Below, piece by piece: positions 1-7,182 of a stretch of 10,656 nt of DNA. The translations under genes were made by a program, and so were the position numbers. The first letter of the stretch is position 1. Each line of letters starts with the position of its first letter. The notes below the pieces were generated by a model. It was not told where the DNA came from. It worked only from the letters and a program-made list of their open reading frames with translations, and did no database searches. The DNA is from Prevotellaceae bacterium (lineage in GTDB: Bacteria > Bacteroidota > Bacteroidia > Bacteroidales > Bacteroidaceae), in the NCBI GenBank assembly GCA_030536165.1, contig JAUNQM010000006.1, forward strand, positions 11,991 to 22,646. Direction: 5' to 3'.

Positions 1-699
1 CTCTCCCACATACATACGGCAAATGCCGAAAGTGAATGCCTTGTGCAGCACATTTGTGTATCCGCAGTCGCGCATCGTCTGCATCCATTCCGCCTTGCGT
101 GGGAACTTCAGCACTGAATCTGGAAGGTAGGTATATGCCGACTTATCGCCAGATATTATCCCTCCAATAATCGGCACTATCTTAGTGAAATAAAGTATGA
201 ACGCCCATGCTAACAATGGATTGTCAGGCGTTGAGAGTTCAAGTATAACGAGTTTTCCTCCTGGTTTTAGCACACGAAGTATCTCCCTCAGACATTCTTC
301 TCTATGTTCGAAGTTGCGTATTCCAAAGGCTATCGTCGCACGGTCGAAACTATCGTCGTCGAACCTCATGTGTTCACAGTCGCCCTTCTCCCCAGATATC
401 TGGTGGCTCATGCCGAGTTGTTCCACCTTGCGAGCCATCACGTCGAGCATGCCCTCTGAGAGGTCGAGTCCTTGCACCGTAGTTTCCTTATGCGCTTTCC
501 TCGCGATGGCAACACTAAAGTCGCCCGTCCCGCAAGCAATGTCGAGAATACGCTGCACCTTATCTTTCTCTACTATATACTTCAGCGCACGGCTACGCCA
601 AGTCTTATCGACTCCTGCCGACATTATATGATTCAGTTTGTCGTATTCCGAAGCAATGGAATCAAACATCTTTTCTACGTTTTCTTTCTTCCGTTCCAT
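1..699 (-). CDS. menG: Demethylmenaquinone methyltransferase (MenG/UbiE family), 3' end cut by window edge
   Basis: This enzyme transfers a methyl group from S-adenosylmethionine to demethylmenaquinol, the last step of menaquinone synthesis. Reading from the ATG at 699 gives 233 codons with no stop before base 1. Family members run to about 245 residues, so only roughly a dozen are missing. Visible signatures are the family N-terminal motif (YDKLNHIMSAGVDKTW, residues 19-34), the SAM-binding motif I (LDIACGTGD, 52-60), the acidic post-I strand (GLDLSEGML, 77-85), AFGIRNFEHREECLRE (124-139) and the second family signature RVLKPGGKL (142-150). The start codon has no clear Shine-Dalgarno site, which is normal in Bacteroidetes. 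It lies 63 bases after the DUF2461 gene on the same strand, and I see no TAnnTTTG box in that gap, so it may be read from upstream. Bacteroidetes make menaquinone rather than ubiquinone, so menG fits better than ubiE. Confidence 0.95.
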   Translation of the reverse strand, partial: MERKKENVEKMFDSIASEYDKLNHIMSAGVDKTWRSRALKYIVEKDKVQRILDIACGTGDFSVAIARKAHKETTVQGLDLSEGMLDVMARKVEQLGMSHQISGEKGDCEHMRFDDDSFDRATIAFGIRNFEHREECLREILRVLKPGGKLVILELSTPDNPLLAWAFILYFTKIVPIIGGIISGDKSAYTYLPDSVLKFPRKAEWMQTMRDCGYTNVLHKAFTFGICRMYVGE

Positions 700-745
700 C
701 TATTAGATTTTCAATTTGCTTTATCGTCGAAAGTTTGAAATATCG

Positions 746-770
746 AACCTATAACCTATAACCTAAAACC
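746..770. repeat. 7-base tandem repeat (AACCTAT-type) between DUF2461 and menG
   Basis: The plus strand reads AACCTAT, AACCTAT, AACCTAA, AACC in register, a 3.5-copy heptamer array that overlaps the last codons and stop of the DUF2461 gene. The same word (GGTTATAG or its complement) appears at 2979-2986 and 3012-3019, just downstream of the 140-residue exported protein gene. It may be slippage-prone simple sequence. I see no hairpin with a T-run here, so it is not an obvious terminator. Confidence 0.6.
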
Positions 771-1446
771 CTTGCTTGCAATACTCTATTGCGCGGTTTA
801 TGTATTCAAGGAATGGCTGCGTGGTACTAAACAGTTCAAGCGAACGCTCGACTGCATCCTTGCTTGTCATGAACTTCATGTCCGGAGCGTAACAGAGGCA
901 GAAAGTCTTCAGTTTAAGATACTCCGCCCATGGCGAATCAGCAGGGAAACCATTCGGCACACGCTTCAATGCAGACTCCTTGTCCACCTCAAACAGAGGC
1001 GACACCTTTGTCTTGATTATCCTATCGAGCTCGCCATTGTCGGCAATTATATCCTCGCGCAGCACCTTCAGCACCTCAGGCTGGAAACGATAATCGCCTG
1101 CTGCCAACATGTGTCCGTAAGGATACCCCTCACCTCCCGTGCCTATGTGAAAATAATAGCCAGCATAACCCGACTTCTTTCCTTTTGGGCATACATACGC
1201 ACCCATATGAACCTTATAAGGGCTCTTATCCTGCGAGAAACGCACGTCACGGTATATGCGATACGTGCAATCTTTCACCGTAAGATTCTTGATTCGTGGG
1301 TCAAACTGTGCACATCCTGCAATAAGCTGCAAAGTAATCTCCTCAAACTGCGCCTTCGCATCGAGGTATTGCTGCTTATGCTCCATGAACCATTCGCGAT
1401 TATTGTTCTCCCGCAGTTGCTGAAGAAATTTGATTATGTCTTTCAT
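763..1446 (-). CDS. DUF2461 (TIGR02453) family protein
   Basis: A 227-residue cytoplasmic protein with no signal peptide or membrane segment, the usual size for the DUF2461/TIGR02453 family. Recognisable family blocks are the N-terminal NREWFMEHK (residues 16-24) and the strongly conserved YRIYRDVRFSQDKSPYK (62-78), followed by the glycine/aromatic stretch GYYFHIGTGGEG. The biochemical function of the family is not established, and I do not assign one. I chose the ATG at 1446. An in-frame GTG at 1458 would add four residues, but AAAGG lies 11 bases before the ATG and overlaps that GTG. The gene starts 18 bases after the ATPase stop and is followed by menG, suggesting a shared transcript. Confidence 0.88.
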   Translation of the reverse strand: MKDIIKFLQQLRENNNREWFMEHKQQYLDAKAQFEEITLQLIAGCAQFDPRIKNLTVKDCTYRIYRDVRFSQDKSPYKVHMGAYVCPKGKKSGYAGYYFHIGTGGEGYPYGHMLAAGDYRFQPEVLKVLREDIIADNGELDRIIKTKVSPLFEVDKESALKRVPNGFPADSPWAEYLKLKTFCLCYAPDMKFMTSKDAVERSLELFSTTQPFLEYINRAIEYCKQGF

Positions 1447-1464
1447 AAGATTTCGCACCTTTTA

Positions 1465-2871
1465 TCATTGATTAAACAAATCATCCATCAAAACTTCGCT
1501 CTGCACCTTGTTCCAATATTGATTATGTGAGACGCCATACGTCGTTACCATTGTCAGATGTAACGCACTTCGCGTACCTGTCTCTTCACGAAATGTTATC
1601 ATCTTCCGATCCAAATCCTCGGCATACTTCTTGTCAATTGCGTACTCTCCGTTACAAAACTTCATCTCGCATATATTTATAACATTATCGCCACGAGCAA
1701 TTACCATATCAATCTGTGCACCCTTACCACTCCATGAGCATACATTTGACACTATTCCACCTATGCCAAGTGCGTGCTTAATCTGAGCGACATGCTGCAA
1801 ACAAACCCGTTCAAATGCTAATCCCTTCCAAGCATTATGCTCATTCGAAAGGCATGTATGACTCCAATACTGTTCATCACTAAAGGCATTCTTGCGGATA
1901 CAATAATAATAGAATAAGGTATAATTGTCTATCAATTGGAACAAAGCGCCATTTCCTTCTTTATTAAATGCCACATAGCGTCTGACAAACCCACACTGCT
2001 CCAATTCATCAAGCACTTGGGAGAATGTGCCTCCATCTTCAAGCTTTGTGCTTCGTAATATTTCTTCACGAGTCAGTCCTGAACGCCGCTTTGTCAATGC
2101 CTCTATCACTTTAAGATAGTTATCTGGACGCTTGAATAATGTATGATACAATGCCTGAAACTCATCCTTAAGTTTTGCATCTTCCACAAAAAACAGTTCA
2201 TCTATATTTTGTGAAATACTATTTCCTCGGTGAAGGAAACTCCAGTAATAAGGAATCCCACCCAGTATCATATACATTTCAAAAATATCCTTCCGCTCCA
2301 TTACAAGCCCAGCGGCACGTGCGTATTGCTCGCACTCTGTGAGAGTGAATGGCATCAACTTTATCTTCTCGGTAAATCTACCACGCAAGCCTCCTTTGTC
2401 TCTCAACAAGTTTTTCGAAACCCACGATGAGGCACTTCCGCAAACTATCAACACAATATCCTTTTCGGCTCTGCTCGTGACCCATCCATTCCAGAAATGC
2501 TCAAGCGCGCCTATCATGTTAGATTTGGGTGTATCCATCCAAGGTAACTCGTCAATAAATATCACCTTTTTACCTGCAGGCGCTTGCATTATCAGTTCTT
2601 TGAGCATGCCAAAAGCATCACTCCAGTTCTTTGGTATGTTACACTTCTGCAAACCAGACATTCGGAGTGAATCGCGAAATGCGCGCAACTGCTCTCGGTA
2701 ATTGCCACGCGCTACACCTGTGTGTTGAAAAGCGAACTTATAATGGAATGTTTCGCGAATCAAATATGTTTTACCAACACGACGGCGTCCATACACTACA
2801 CAAAACTGTGACTCGCTATTATCCAACAACGATAACAACGTTTTCTGCTCTTTTGCTCTTCCTATTAGCAT
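1465..2871 (-). CDS. ATPase_2/DUF234 family ATP-binding protein with PD-(D/E)XK-like C-terminus
   Basis: A 468-residue cytoplasmic P-loop ATPase of the archaeal-type ATPase_2 plus DUF234 architecture, common in multiple copies in Bacteroidetes. Walker A is GRRRVGKT (residues 28-35), Walker B is VIFIDELPW (103-111, D107/E108), a sensor-like strand IVCGSASSW follows at 142-150, and GLRGRF (161-166) offers arginines near the expected finger. Residues about 245-325 resemble a winged helix (LTREEILRSTKL). The DUF234 tail contains E354, QIDMVIA (D388) and CEMKF (E402, K404), which fits the D...ExK pattern of the PD-(D/E)XK nuclease fold. Whether it cuts DNA is unknown, and cellular roles of these proteins are poorly defined. 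The gene has its own promoter with repeated operator-like sites and lies directly upstream of DUF2461 and menG. It is full length with no frameshift. Confidence 0.9.
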   Translation of the reverse strand: MLIGRAKEQKTLLSLLDNSESQFCVVYGRRRVGKTYLIRETFHYKFAFQHTGVARGNYREQLRAFRDSLRMSGLQKCNIPKNWSDAFGMLKELIMQAPAGKKVIFIDELPWMDTPKSNMIGALEHFWNGWVTSRAEKDIVLIVCGSASSWVSKNLLRDKGGLRGRFTEKIKLMPFTLTECEQYARAAGLVMERKDIFEMYMILGGIPYYWSFLHRGNSISQNIDELFFVEDAKLKDEFQALYHTLFKRPDNYLKVIEALTKRRSGLTREEILRSTKLEDGGTFSQVLDELEQCGFVRRYVAFNKEGNGALFQLIDNYTLFYYYCIRKNAFSDEQYWSHTCLSNEHNAWKGLAFERVCLQHVAQIKHALGIGGIVSNVCSWSGKGAQIDMVIARGDNVINICEMKFCNGEYAIDKKYAEDLDRKMITFREETGTRSALHLTMVTTYGVSHNQYWNKVQSEVLMDDLFNQ

Positions 2872-2887
2872 AAACTCTTTTTTTTGC

Positions 2888-2968
2888 TTTTCCGCTGCAA
2901 ATATAATAAAAAATACGCTATAGTCAGCGGAAAATGTAAAAAAAATGCAAGTTTCCGCTGATTATAGC
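2888..2968 (-). promoter_or_regulatory. Three CAGCGGAAA sites, two forming an inverted repeat, upstream of the ATPase gene
   Basis: Reading the plus strand, TTTTCCGCTG is at 2888-2897, its complement CAGCGGAAAA at 2925-2934, and TTTCCGCTG again at 2952-2960. The last two extend to a 17-base inverted repeat (2917-2933 and 2952-2968) with one mismatch and an 18-base spacer. The first copy sits just after the -7 box and the left arm of the repeat covers the place of the -33 box, which is otherwise missing. This arrangement fits a protein-binding operator. A stem-loop in DNA is an alternative. The binding protein is unknown. Confidence 0.6.
2898..2905 (-). promoter_or_regulatory. -7 promoter box (TATATTTG) of the ATPase gene
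   Basis: On the minus strand TATATTTG matches the Bacteroidetes -7 consensus TAnnTTTG exactly. It lies 26 bases before the ATG, giving a leader of about 20 bases. No TTTG is found 19-21 bases upstream. That position is occupied by the inverted repeat arm instead, so the promoter may need an activator or be shut by a repressor. Confidence 0.6.
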
Positions 2969-3033
2969 ATCATTTTGAGGTTATAGGTTGTCGGCTTGGG
3001 TTAAAATGAATCTATAACCAAAAACCTTATTTC

Positions 3034-3456
3034 TTACTTTCCTTGCTTTGCGGCATCGCGCTTCTTGCGCAGGTTAATGCTTTGCTGAATCACGTCAATA
3101 TCCTCGTAATCCTTCACAATCTTCTTCGCTATTTGGCGGTTGCGCTCCTTGTCGTGAAACGGGATGTGCAGCTTTCGCATTATCGAGAACGGAATATAGT
3201 TCACGGCTTTCGACACGGTACTAACGAAGTCGAACGAATATCCAGACGGTTTCGGAGCATTCTTCACTATTTCAGAAAAGTGCTGCTTATCAATCAAATC
3301 ACGCTTGTTATGCCCGAACACCACAAGGTTTTTCAACTGCATGAAGAAAGCAATCGAGTCCAGCTTTATGCTATCGCGCCCCGAAACATACTCTCCCTGT
3401 GCGGCAACATTCATTGTCACAGCAAAAGCTAAAAGTATCACAGCAAACCTTTTCAT
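3034..3456 (-). CDS. Small exported protein of unknown function
   Basis: A 140-residue protein that I do not recognise. It begins with a clear export signal: two positive residues, a hydrophobic core (FAVILLAFAVTMNV) and a likely signal peptidase I site after AAQ near residue 20. No lipobox cysteine and no further membrane segment are seen, so a periplasmic location is inferred. The mature part has a polar N-terminal third and a strongly basic C-terminal helix-like tail (INLRKKRDAAKQGK), with a stretch around IMRKLHIPFHDKERNRQ. I chose the ATG at 3456. A TTG at 3465 would add three residues but would lie inside the -7 promoter box. It is transcribed away from the SusC operon and ends about 160 bases before the ATPase gene. 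Confidence 0.75.
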   Translation of the reverse strand: MKRFAVILLAFAVTMNVAAQGEYVSGRDSIKLDSIAFFMQLKNLVVFGHNKRDLIDKQHFSEIVKNAPKPSGYSFDFVSTVSKAVNYIPFSIMRKLHIPFHDKERNRQIAKKIVKDYEDIDVIQQSINLRKKRDAAKQGK

Positions 3457-3462
3457 CGTTTG

Positions 3463-3470
3463 CAAAGGTA
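3463..3470 (-). promoter_or_regulatory. -7 promoter box (TACCTTTG) of the small exported protein gene
   Basis: TACCTTTG on the minus strand matches TAnnTTTG exactly and ends only six bases before the ATG at 3456. Transcription would then begin at or within a few bases of the start codon, giving a leaderless or nearly leaderless mRNA. No TTTG is present at the usual 19-21 base distance. The nearest ones are 13 and 26 bases upstream. Confidence 0.5.
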
Positions 3471-3684
3471 GTCAATCAGCATACAAAAGCCTTTGACAAA
3501 ACAAATTTTAACTCAATTATTAGAATCTTTTAACCCTAATGCAGTAGTATCATGCTGCTCTCTAAAATTTTCATAAAAAAATGATTTTATGCAAAAAAAA
3601 TTGCAAAAAAGCAGGACTTTTCGCGGAGAATGGCTCATATTTGCACGCGCGCGAAATATAATAAGGTGTATTCACGCACACACT
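3471..3684. other. Intergenic DNA, no gene seen
   Basis: This is the left half of the divergent region between the exported protein and SusC genes. It is AT-rich with several A-runs, including two TTGCAAAAAA-type words around 3600. CATATTTG at 3636-3643 is a one-base mismatch to the -7 consensus on the plus strand, followed by an unusual CGCGCGCG run (3646-3653). It could be an additional weak promoter reading toward the palindrome array, but no convincing -33 box goes with it. Confidence 0.4.
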
Positions 3685-3713
3685 CGTCATCCTGAACTTG
3701 ATTCAGGATCTCC
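3685..3713. repeat. Dispersed intergenic repeat, copy A
   Basis: The segment CGTCATCCTGAACTTG continuing into ATTCAGGATCTC contains the inverted arms CCTGAA/TTCAGG. The halves of this sequence recur at 10287-10297 and 10377-10395 in the same window, with one base change in the second half. Short hairpin repeats of this type are common between genes in many bacteria. It has no coding potential. Confidence 0.65.
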
Positions 3714-3763
3714 TTAGGGGTGCTCAATTGTCAATTTTCAATTATCAGATAAACAAGCCCTCC

Positions 3764-3846
3764 ACACCTTAGGTGTCGCACCTGTCACACCTCAGGTGTT
3801 AGGGGTGGTCACACCTCAGGTGTTACACATGAAACACGTTAGGTGT
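3764..3846. repeat. Four-copy array of 13-base palindromes (ACACCTnAGGTGT)
   Basis: Copies begin at 3764, 3787, 3811 and 3834, a pitch of 23, 24 and 23 bases. Copy 1 is ACACCTTAGGTGT. Copies 2 and 3 are both ACACCTCAGGTGT. Copy 4 is ACACGTTAGGTGT with one arm base changed. The 10-11 base spacers between them are not conserved. The array ends 85 bases before the -33 box of the SusC promoter. The perfect symmetry with a single central base suggests a dimeric DNA-binding protein, with neighbouring sites about 2.2 helical turns apart. As RNA, copies 2 and 3 could pair with each other instead. What binds it is unknown. Confidence 0.75.
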
Positions 3847-3931
3847 GAAAGGCTGTTGCACACGACGAGTCATGTAATCATCTATGACTGCATCGAAGTT
3901 GCTCTCGTTCGAAAAAAAATCAAAAATAAAT

Positions 3932-3963
3932 TTTGTTTTTTTGCTCACTTATTCGTAACTTTG
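3932..3963 (+). promoter_or_regulatory. Promoter of the SusC operon (TTTG-N20-TAACTTTG)
   Basis: TTTG at 3932-3935 and TAACTTTG at 3956-3963 match the Bacteroidetes primary sigma consensus in both boxes with a 20-base spacer. Transcription should start near 3970, leaving a leader of about 80 bases that is A-rich and lacks a strong Shine-Dalgarno site before the ATG at 4050. This is the best promoter in the window. Confidence 0.85.
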
Positions 3964-4049
3964 CAGCGTAACTAAAGACAAAACTATAAAATTGAGTCGA
4001 AAAGACCAAAGAAAACTTACAAATAAAACTAATAATAAACCTTACAATT

Positions 4050-7000
4050 ATGTCTATCAAGAAACATCTAAAGTTTGTGTTGGCAATGGTGATGCTTTTC
4101 GTATCTGTCAGCATGTCAGCGCAGACAACAGTCAAGGGTACTGTAAAGGACACAAATGGTGAGGAGGTCATCGGAGCCACTATCCTTGAAAAAGGAACAA
4201 AGAATGGCACGACCACCGATTTGAACGGTCACTTTACCCTGAAAGTAAGCGGCAAGTCACCGCTGGTTATCTCTTACGTCGGCATGAAGACGCAGGAGGT
4301 GAGCGTGGCTGGTAAGTCGTCAGTTAATGTAACCATGCAGGAAGAGAGCACAAGCCTCAACGACATTGTGGTCATCGGTTATGGTACAATCAAGAAGCGC
4401 GACCTCACAGGTGCTGTGACATCTGTCAGTTCGGAGGACATCGTAGCCAGTCCTGTCATGAACCCTATGGAGTCATTGCAGGGAAAGGTTGCAGGTCTCG
4501 ACATCACTAAGGAATCAGGCCAGGCAGGTTCTGGAATCAATCTCCAACTGCGTGGTAACAGAACTATCAGCGGCAACGGTAACCCTCTGTTCATTATCGA
4601 TGGTATGCCAGGCGACTACAACACACTCAACCCTAACGACATTGAGAGCGTAGAGGTGCTGAAGGATGCATCATCAACAGCTATCTATGGTTCGAGTGGT
4701 GCCAATGGTGTTATCATCATCACTACCAAGAGTGCAAAGGAAGGCAAGCTCGTAGCAAACTTCAATGCTTACCTCGGTATCAACGGATGGTCGAAGACAC
4801 CAGAGATGATGTCGGGCGACACATTCCTTGATGCAAAGCGCGAAGCTATGATAAACGCAGGCACGTATGTCAACGACGAGGAGATGTTCGGCACGGCAAA
4901 GGCAAACTACTATCAAGCATACCTCAAGGGACAGAACATCGACTGGGCAAAGGAACTGCTGAAGACAGGCGTGATACAGAACTACTCACTCTCACTGAGT
5001 GGTGGTACGGAGAAGACAAAGGCTTACATGTCGTTGAACTTTGCAAACGAGAATGGTCAGTATAAGGATGACGAATACAAGGTATATTCATCTAACATCC
5101 GCGTGGATCACAAGATTAACAACTTCCTGTCGGCAGGTGTGAACACTCAGATTTCATACGTTCACCAGAACAAGCCTTTTGCTAATATCGAAGACGTATA
5201 TCCTAAGTTCCCTTACGGATCAGTAACAGATGAAAATGGCGAATACGTTACATTCATCAACGACGACAAGGACTTTATAAACCCACTCATCAACAACAAG
5301 AGCAACTACAGAAACCAGTCGCAGAACTTCCGCATGTACTTCAATCCGTACATCCGCGTGACTCCTCTGAAGGGCTTGACATGGGAATCTCGCGTAAATG
5401 CATCCATCACTTATTCTAAGTCAAACAGTTTCCAGGGCAAAGGCTCATACAACTACTACAAAGGCAACGAAGACGTAGAGACTGCAACAAGGGCTTCAAT
5501 CTCTCACGGAAACGGATTAAACTATAAGTGGGAAAACATTCTCACCTATAACTTCAAGATTAAAGAAGCACACGAGTTCACGCTGACAGGCGTAACATCA
5601 TGGTACCACAACCGTTCGGAAAGCGACAGCCCTATGGGTGTCGGCATTACTGAGAACACATTCCTGTGGTACAACCTCGGCAACTCAATATCAAAGGACA
5701 TCAGTTCTTCTTACTCAATGTCGAAGGGTATGGCATACATCGGCCGTATCAACTATTCATTCTTAGGTCGCTACCTCCTCAGCGCATCTATGCGTTGGGA
5801 CGGTGCTTCGGTTCTTGCCGACGGACACAAATGGGCTTCCTTCCCTGCTTTCTCTGTAGGTTGGAGAGTATCTGACGAAAAGTTCATGGCAAGCACACGC
5901 AACTGGTTAGACAACTTGAAGGTTCGCGTATCTTACGGTGAAACAGGTAACGGCGGCATCGAGCCTTACACTTCTGAGACATCACTCGAACAATCAAAGT
6001 TCACTTTAGGCGGACAGCTCATTCAGCCTGTCTATCTGAATACTCAGGCAGTATCAAACCGCTCGCTGCAATGGGAACGCTCAAAGAGCTGGAACTTTGG
6101 TATCGACGCAAACTTCTTCAACAGCAGAATTAACCTCGTGCTCGACTACTACATCACAAACACAAATGGTGTGTTCTGGTCAAAGAAGTTGCCTGTAACG
6201 AATGGTGCTTACAGTTTCAACACTCAGTATTACACAAACGTCAACCTTGCAAAGACTCGCAACAGCGGTATAGAAGTTGCGCTCAACACTCGCAACATCG
6301 AGACAAAGGATTTCTCATGGAGTTCGGCACTCACCTTCTCTTATAATAAGGAAGAGATTAAGGGACTCGCATCAGAGAATAACGTAGTCAATGGCGACAG
6401 GGTTTATGCTCTCGGCCATGCAGTAAACGAGTTCTACCACTACAAGGTAGATGGCGTATGGCAGGAAGACGAAGCAGCCGATGCAGCTATCTTCCAGCGC
6501 GTGCCAGGCGACTTGAAGATTGACATACCTGGAATCACACGCCACGTTGACACCGATGGTACAATCTATTACACAAAGGTGAATGCCGATGGTCAGACAG
6601 TTCGCTACGATGCTTTGGCAGACGAAAACCTCTACACCATCTCAAGTGCCGACATGCAGCCACTCGGACACAACTCACCTGACTGGAGCCTCGGCTTCAA
6701 GAACACATTAGAATACAAAGGCTTCGACCTGAGTATCTATATGTATATGCGTTGGGGACAGATGATAAAGTACAACATGCTTACCAACTACGACCCAACT
6801 GTCGCAACACGTAACTTCCCAACTTATTTCCTTGACAAGATTGGAAGCTACTTCCCTGTGCTCAATGCTAACAAGGGCGCAAATGAAATTACTGAATTCT
6901 CTGGACTTGCATTCGTCGATGGTTCTTTCTTCAAGATTAAGAACATCAGCCTCGGCTACACATTCCCTAAGAATTGGCTCTCAAAGGCTGGCATCGAGCG

Positions 7001-7142
7001 TATGCGTATCTACGGAACTATCACAAATCCTGTTATCGTTGCAAAGAGCAGCCTGCTTAAGGACTATGACCCTGAGCAGAACGGAAACATGAACTACCCT
7101 CTCACAAAGCAACTCGTATTTGGTGTAAATATTTCATTCTAA
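4050..7142 (+). CDS. SusC/RagA-family TonB-dependent outer membrane transporter
   Basis: A 1030-residue outer-membrane beta-barrel that imports a ligand using energy passed through TonB. A signal peptide (residues 1-25, ending SMSAQ) is followed at once by a carboxypeptidase-regulatory-like domain (about 27-100, with VKGTVKDTNGEEVIGATI). The linker with the SusC-type Ton box region DIVVIGYG (105-112) comes next, and then the plug (about 113-228). The plug has the family hallmarks SLQGKVAGL, NPLFIIDG, IESVEVLKDASSTAIYGS and GANGVIIITTKS. The remainder is the barrel, ending in a phenylalanine as expected for outer-membrane insertion. There is no N-terminal STN signalling domain, so control through an ECF sigma/anti-sigma pair is unlikely. 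SusD follows after 40 bases. The ligand cannot be read from the sequence. Confidence 0.96.
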   Translation: MSIKKHLKFVLAMVMLFVSVSMSAQTTVKGTVKDTNGEEVIGATILEKGTKNGTTTDLNGHFTLKVSGKSPLVISYVGMKTQEVSVAGKSSVNVTMQEESTSLNDIVVIGYGTIKKRDLTGAVTSVSSEDIVASPVMNPMESLQGKVAGLDITKESGQAGSGINLQLRGNRTISGNGNPLFIIDGMPGDYNTLNPNDIESVEVLKDASSTAIYGSSGANGVIIITTKSAKEGKLVANFNAYLGINGWSKTPEMMSGDTFLDAKREAMINAGTYVNDEEMFGTAKANYYQAYLKGQNIDWAKELLKTGVIQNYSLSLSGGTEKTKAYMSLNFANENGQYKDDEYKVYSSNIRVDHKINNFLSAGVNTQISYVHQNKPFANIEDVYPKFPYGSVTDENGEYVTFINDDKDFINPLINNKSNYRNQSQNFRMYFNPYIRVTPLKGLTWESRVNASITYSKSNSFQGKGSYNYYKGNEDVETATRASISHGNGLNYKWENILTYNFKIKEAHEFTLTGVTSWYHNRSESDSPMGVGITENTFLWYNLGNSISKDISSSYSMSKGMAYIGRINYSFLGRYLLSASMRWDGASVLADGHKWASFPAFSVGWRVSDEKFMASTRNWLDNLKVRVSYGETGNGGIEPYTSETSLEQSKFTLGGQLIQPVYLNTQAVSNRSLQWERSKSWNFGIDANFFNSRINLVLDYYITNTNGVFWSKKLPVTNGAYSFNTQYYTNVNLAKTRNSGIEVALNTRNIETKDFSWSSALTFSYNKEEIKGLASENNVVNGDRVYALGHAVNEFYHYKVDGVWQEDEAADAAIFQRVPGDLKIDIPGITRHVDTDGTIYYTKVNADGQTVRYDALADENLYTISSADMQPLGHNSPDWSLGFKNTLEYKGFDLSIYMYMRWGQMIKYNMLTNYDPTVATRNFPTYFLDKIGSYFPVLNANKGANEITEFSGLAFVDGSFFKIKNISLGYTFPKNWLSKAGIERMRIYGTITNPVIVAKSSLLKDYDPEQNGNMNYPLTKQLVFGVNISF

Positions 7143-7169
7143 ATTATCCGTACAACCGTACATAATAAT

Positions 7170-7174
7170 AAGGA
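7170..7174 (+). promoter_or_regulatory. Shine-Dalgarno site of the SusD gene (AAGGA)
   Basis: AAGGA lies 8 bases before the ATG at 7183, an ideal spacing. It is unusual in this window, where most starts lack such a site, and it fixes the SusD start. Confidence 0.65.
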
Positions 7175-7182
7175 ACAAGATT

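Noticed and set aside
197..738. Plus-strand open frames of 144 and 88 codons
   Set aside because: They lie antisense to menG, which has clear family motifs through the whole interval.
772..1530. Plus-strand open frame of 252 codons
   Set aside because: Antisense shadow of the DUF2461 gene. The minus-strand protein matches its family, while this translation shows no domain.
2979..3019. Possible terminator for the small exported protein (GGTTATAG/CTATAACC stem)
   Set aside because: The stem is 8 bases with a 25-base loop and no T-run follows in the minus direction.
3764..3846. CRISPR-like regular repeat array
   Set aside because: Repeats are 13 bases and spacers 10-11, far below CRISPR dimensions, the last copy is degenerate and no cas gene is present.
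3920..4216. Minus-strand open frame of 98 codons over the SusC promoter
   Set aside because: It overlaps the SusC promoter, leader and signal peptide region. Its hydrophobic translation is the complement of those.
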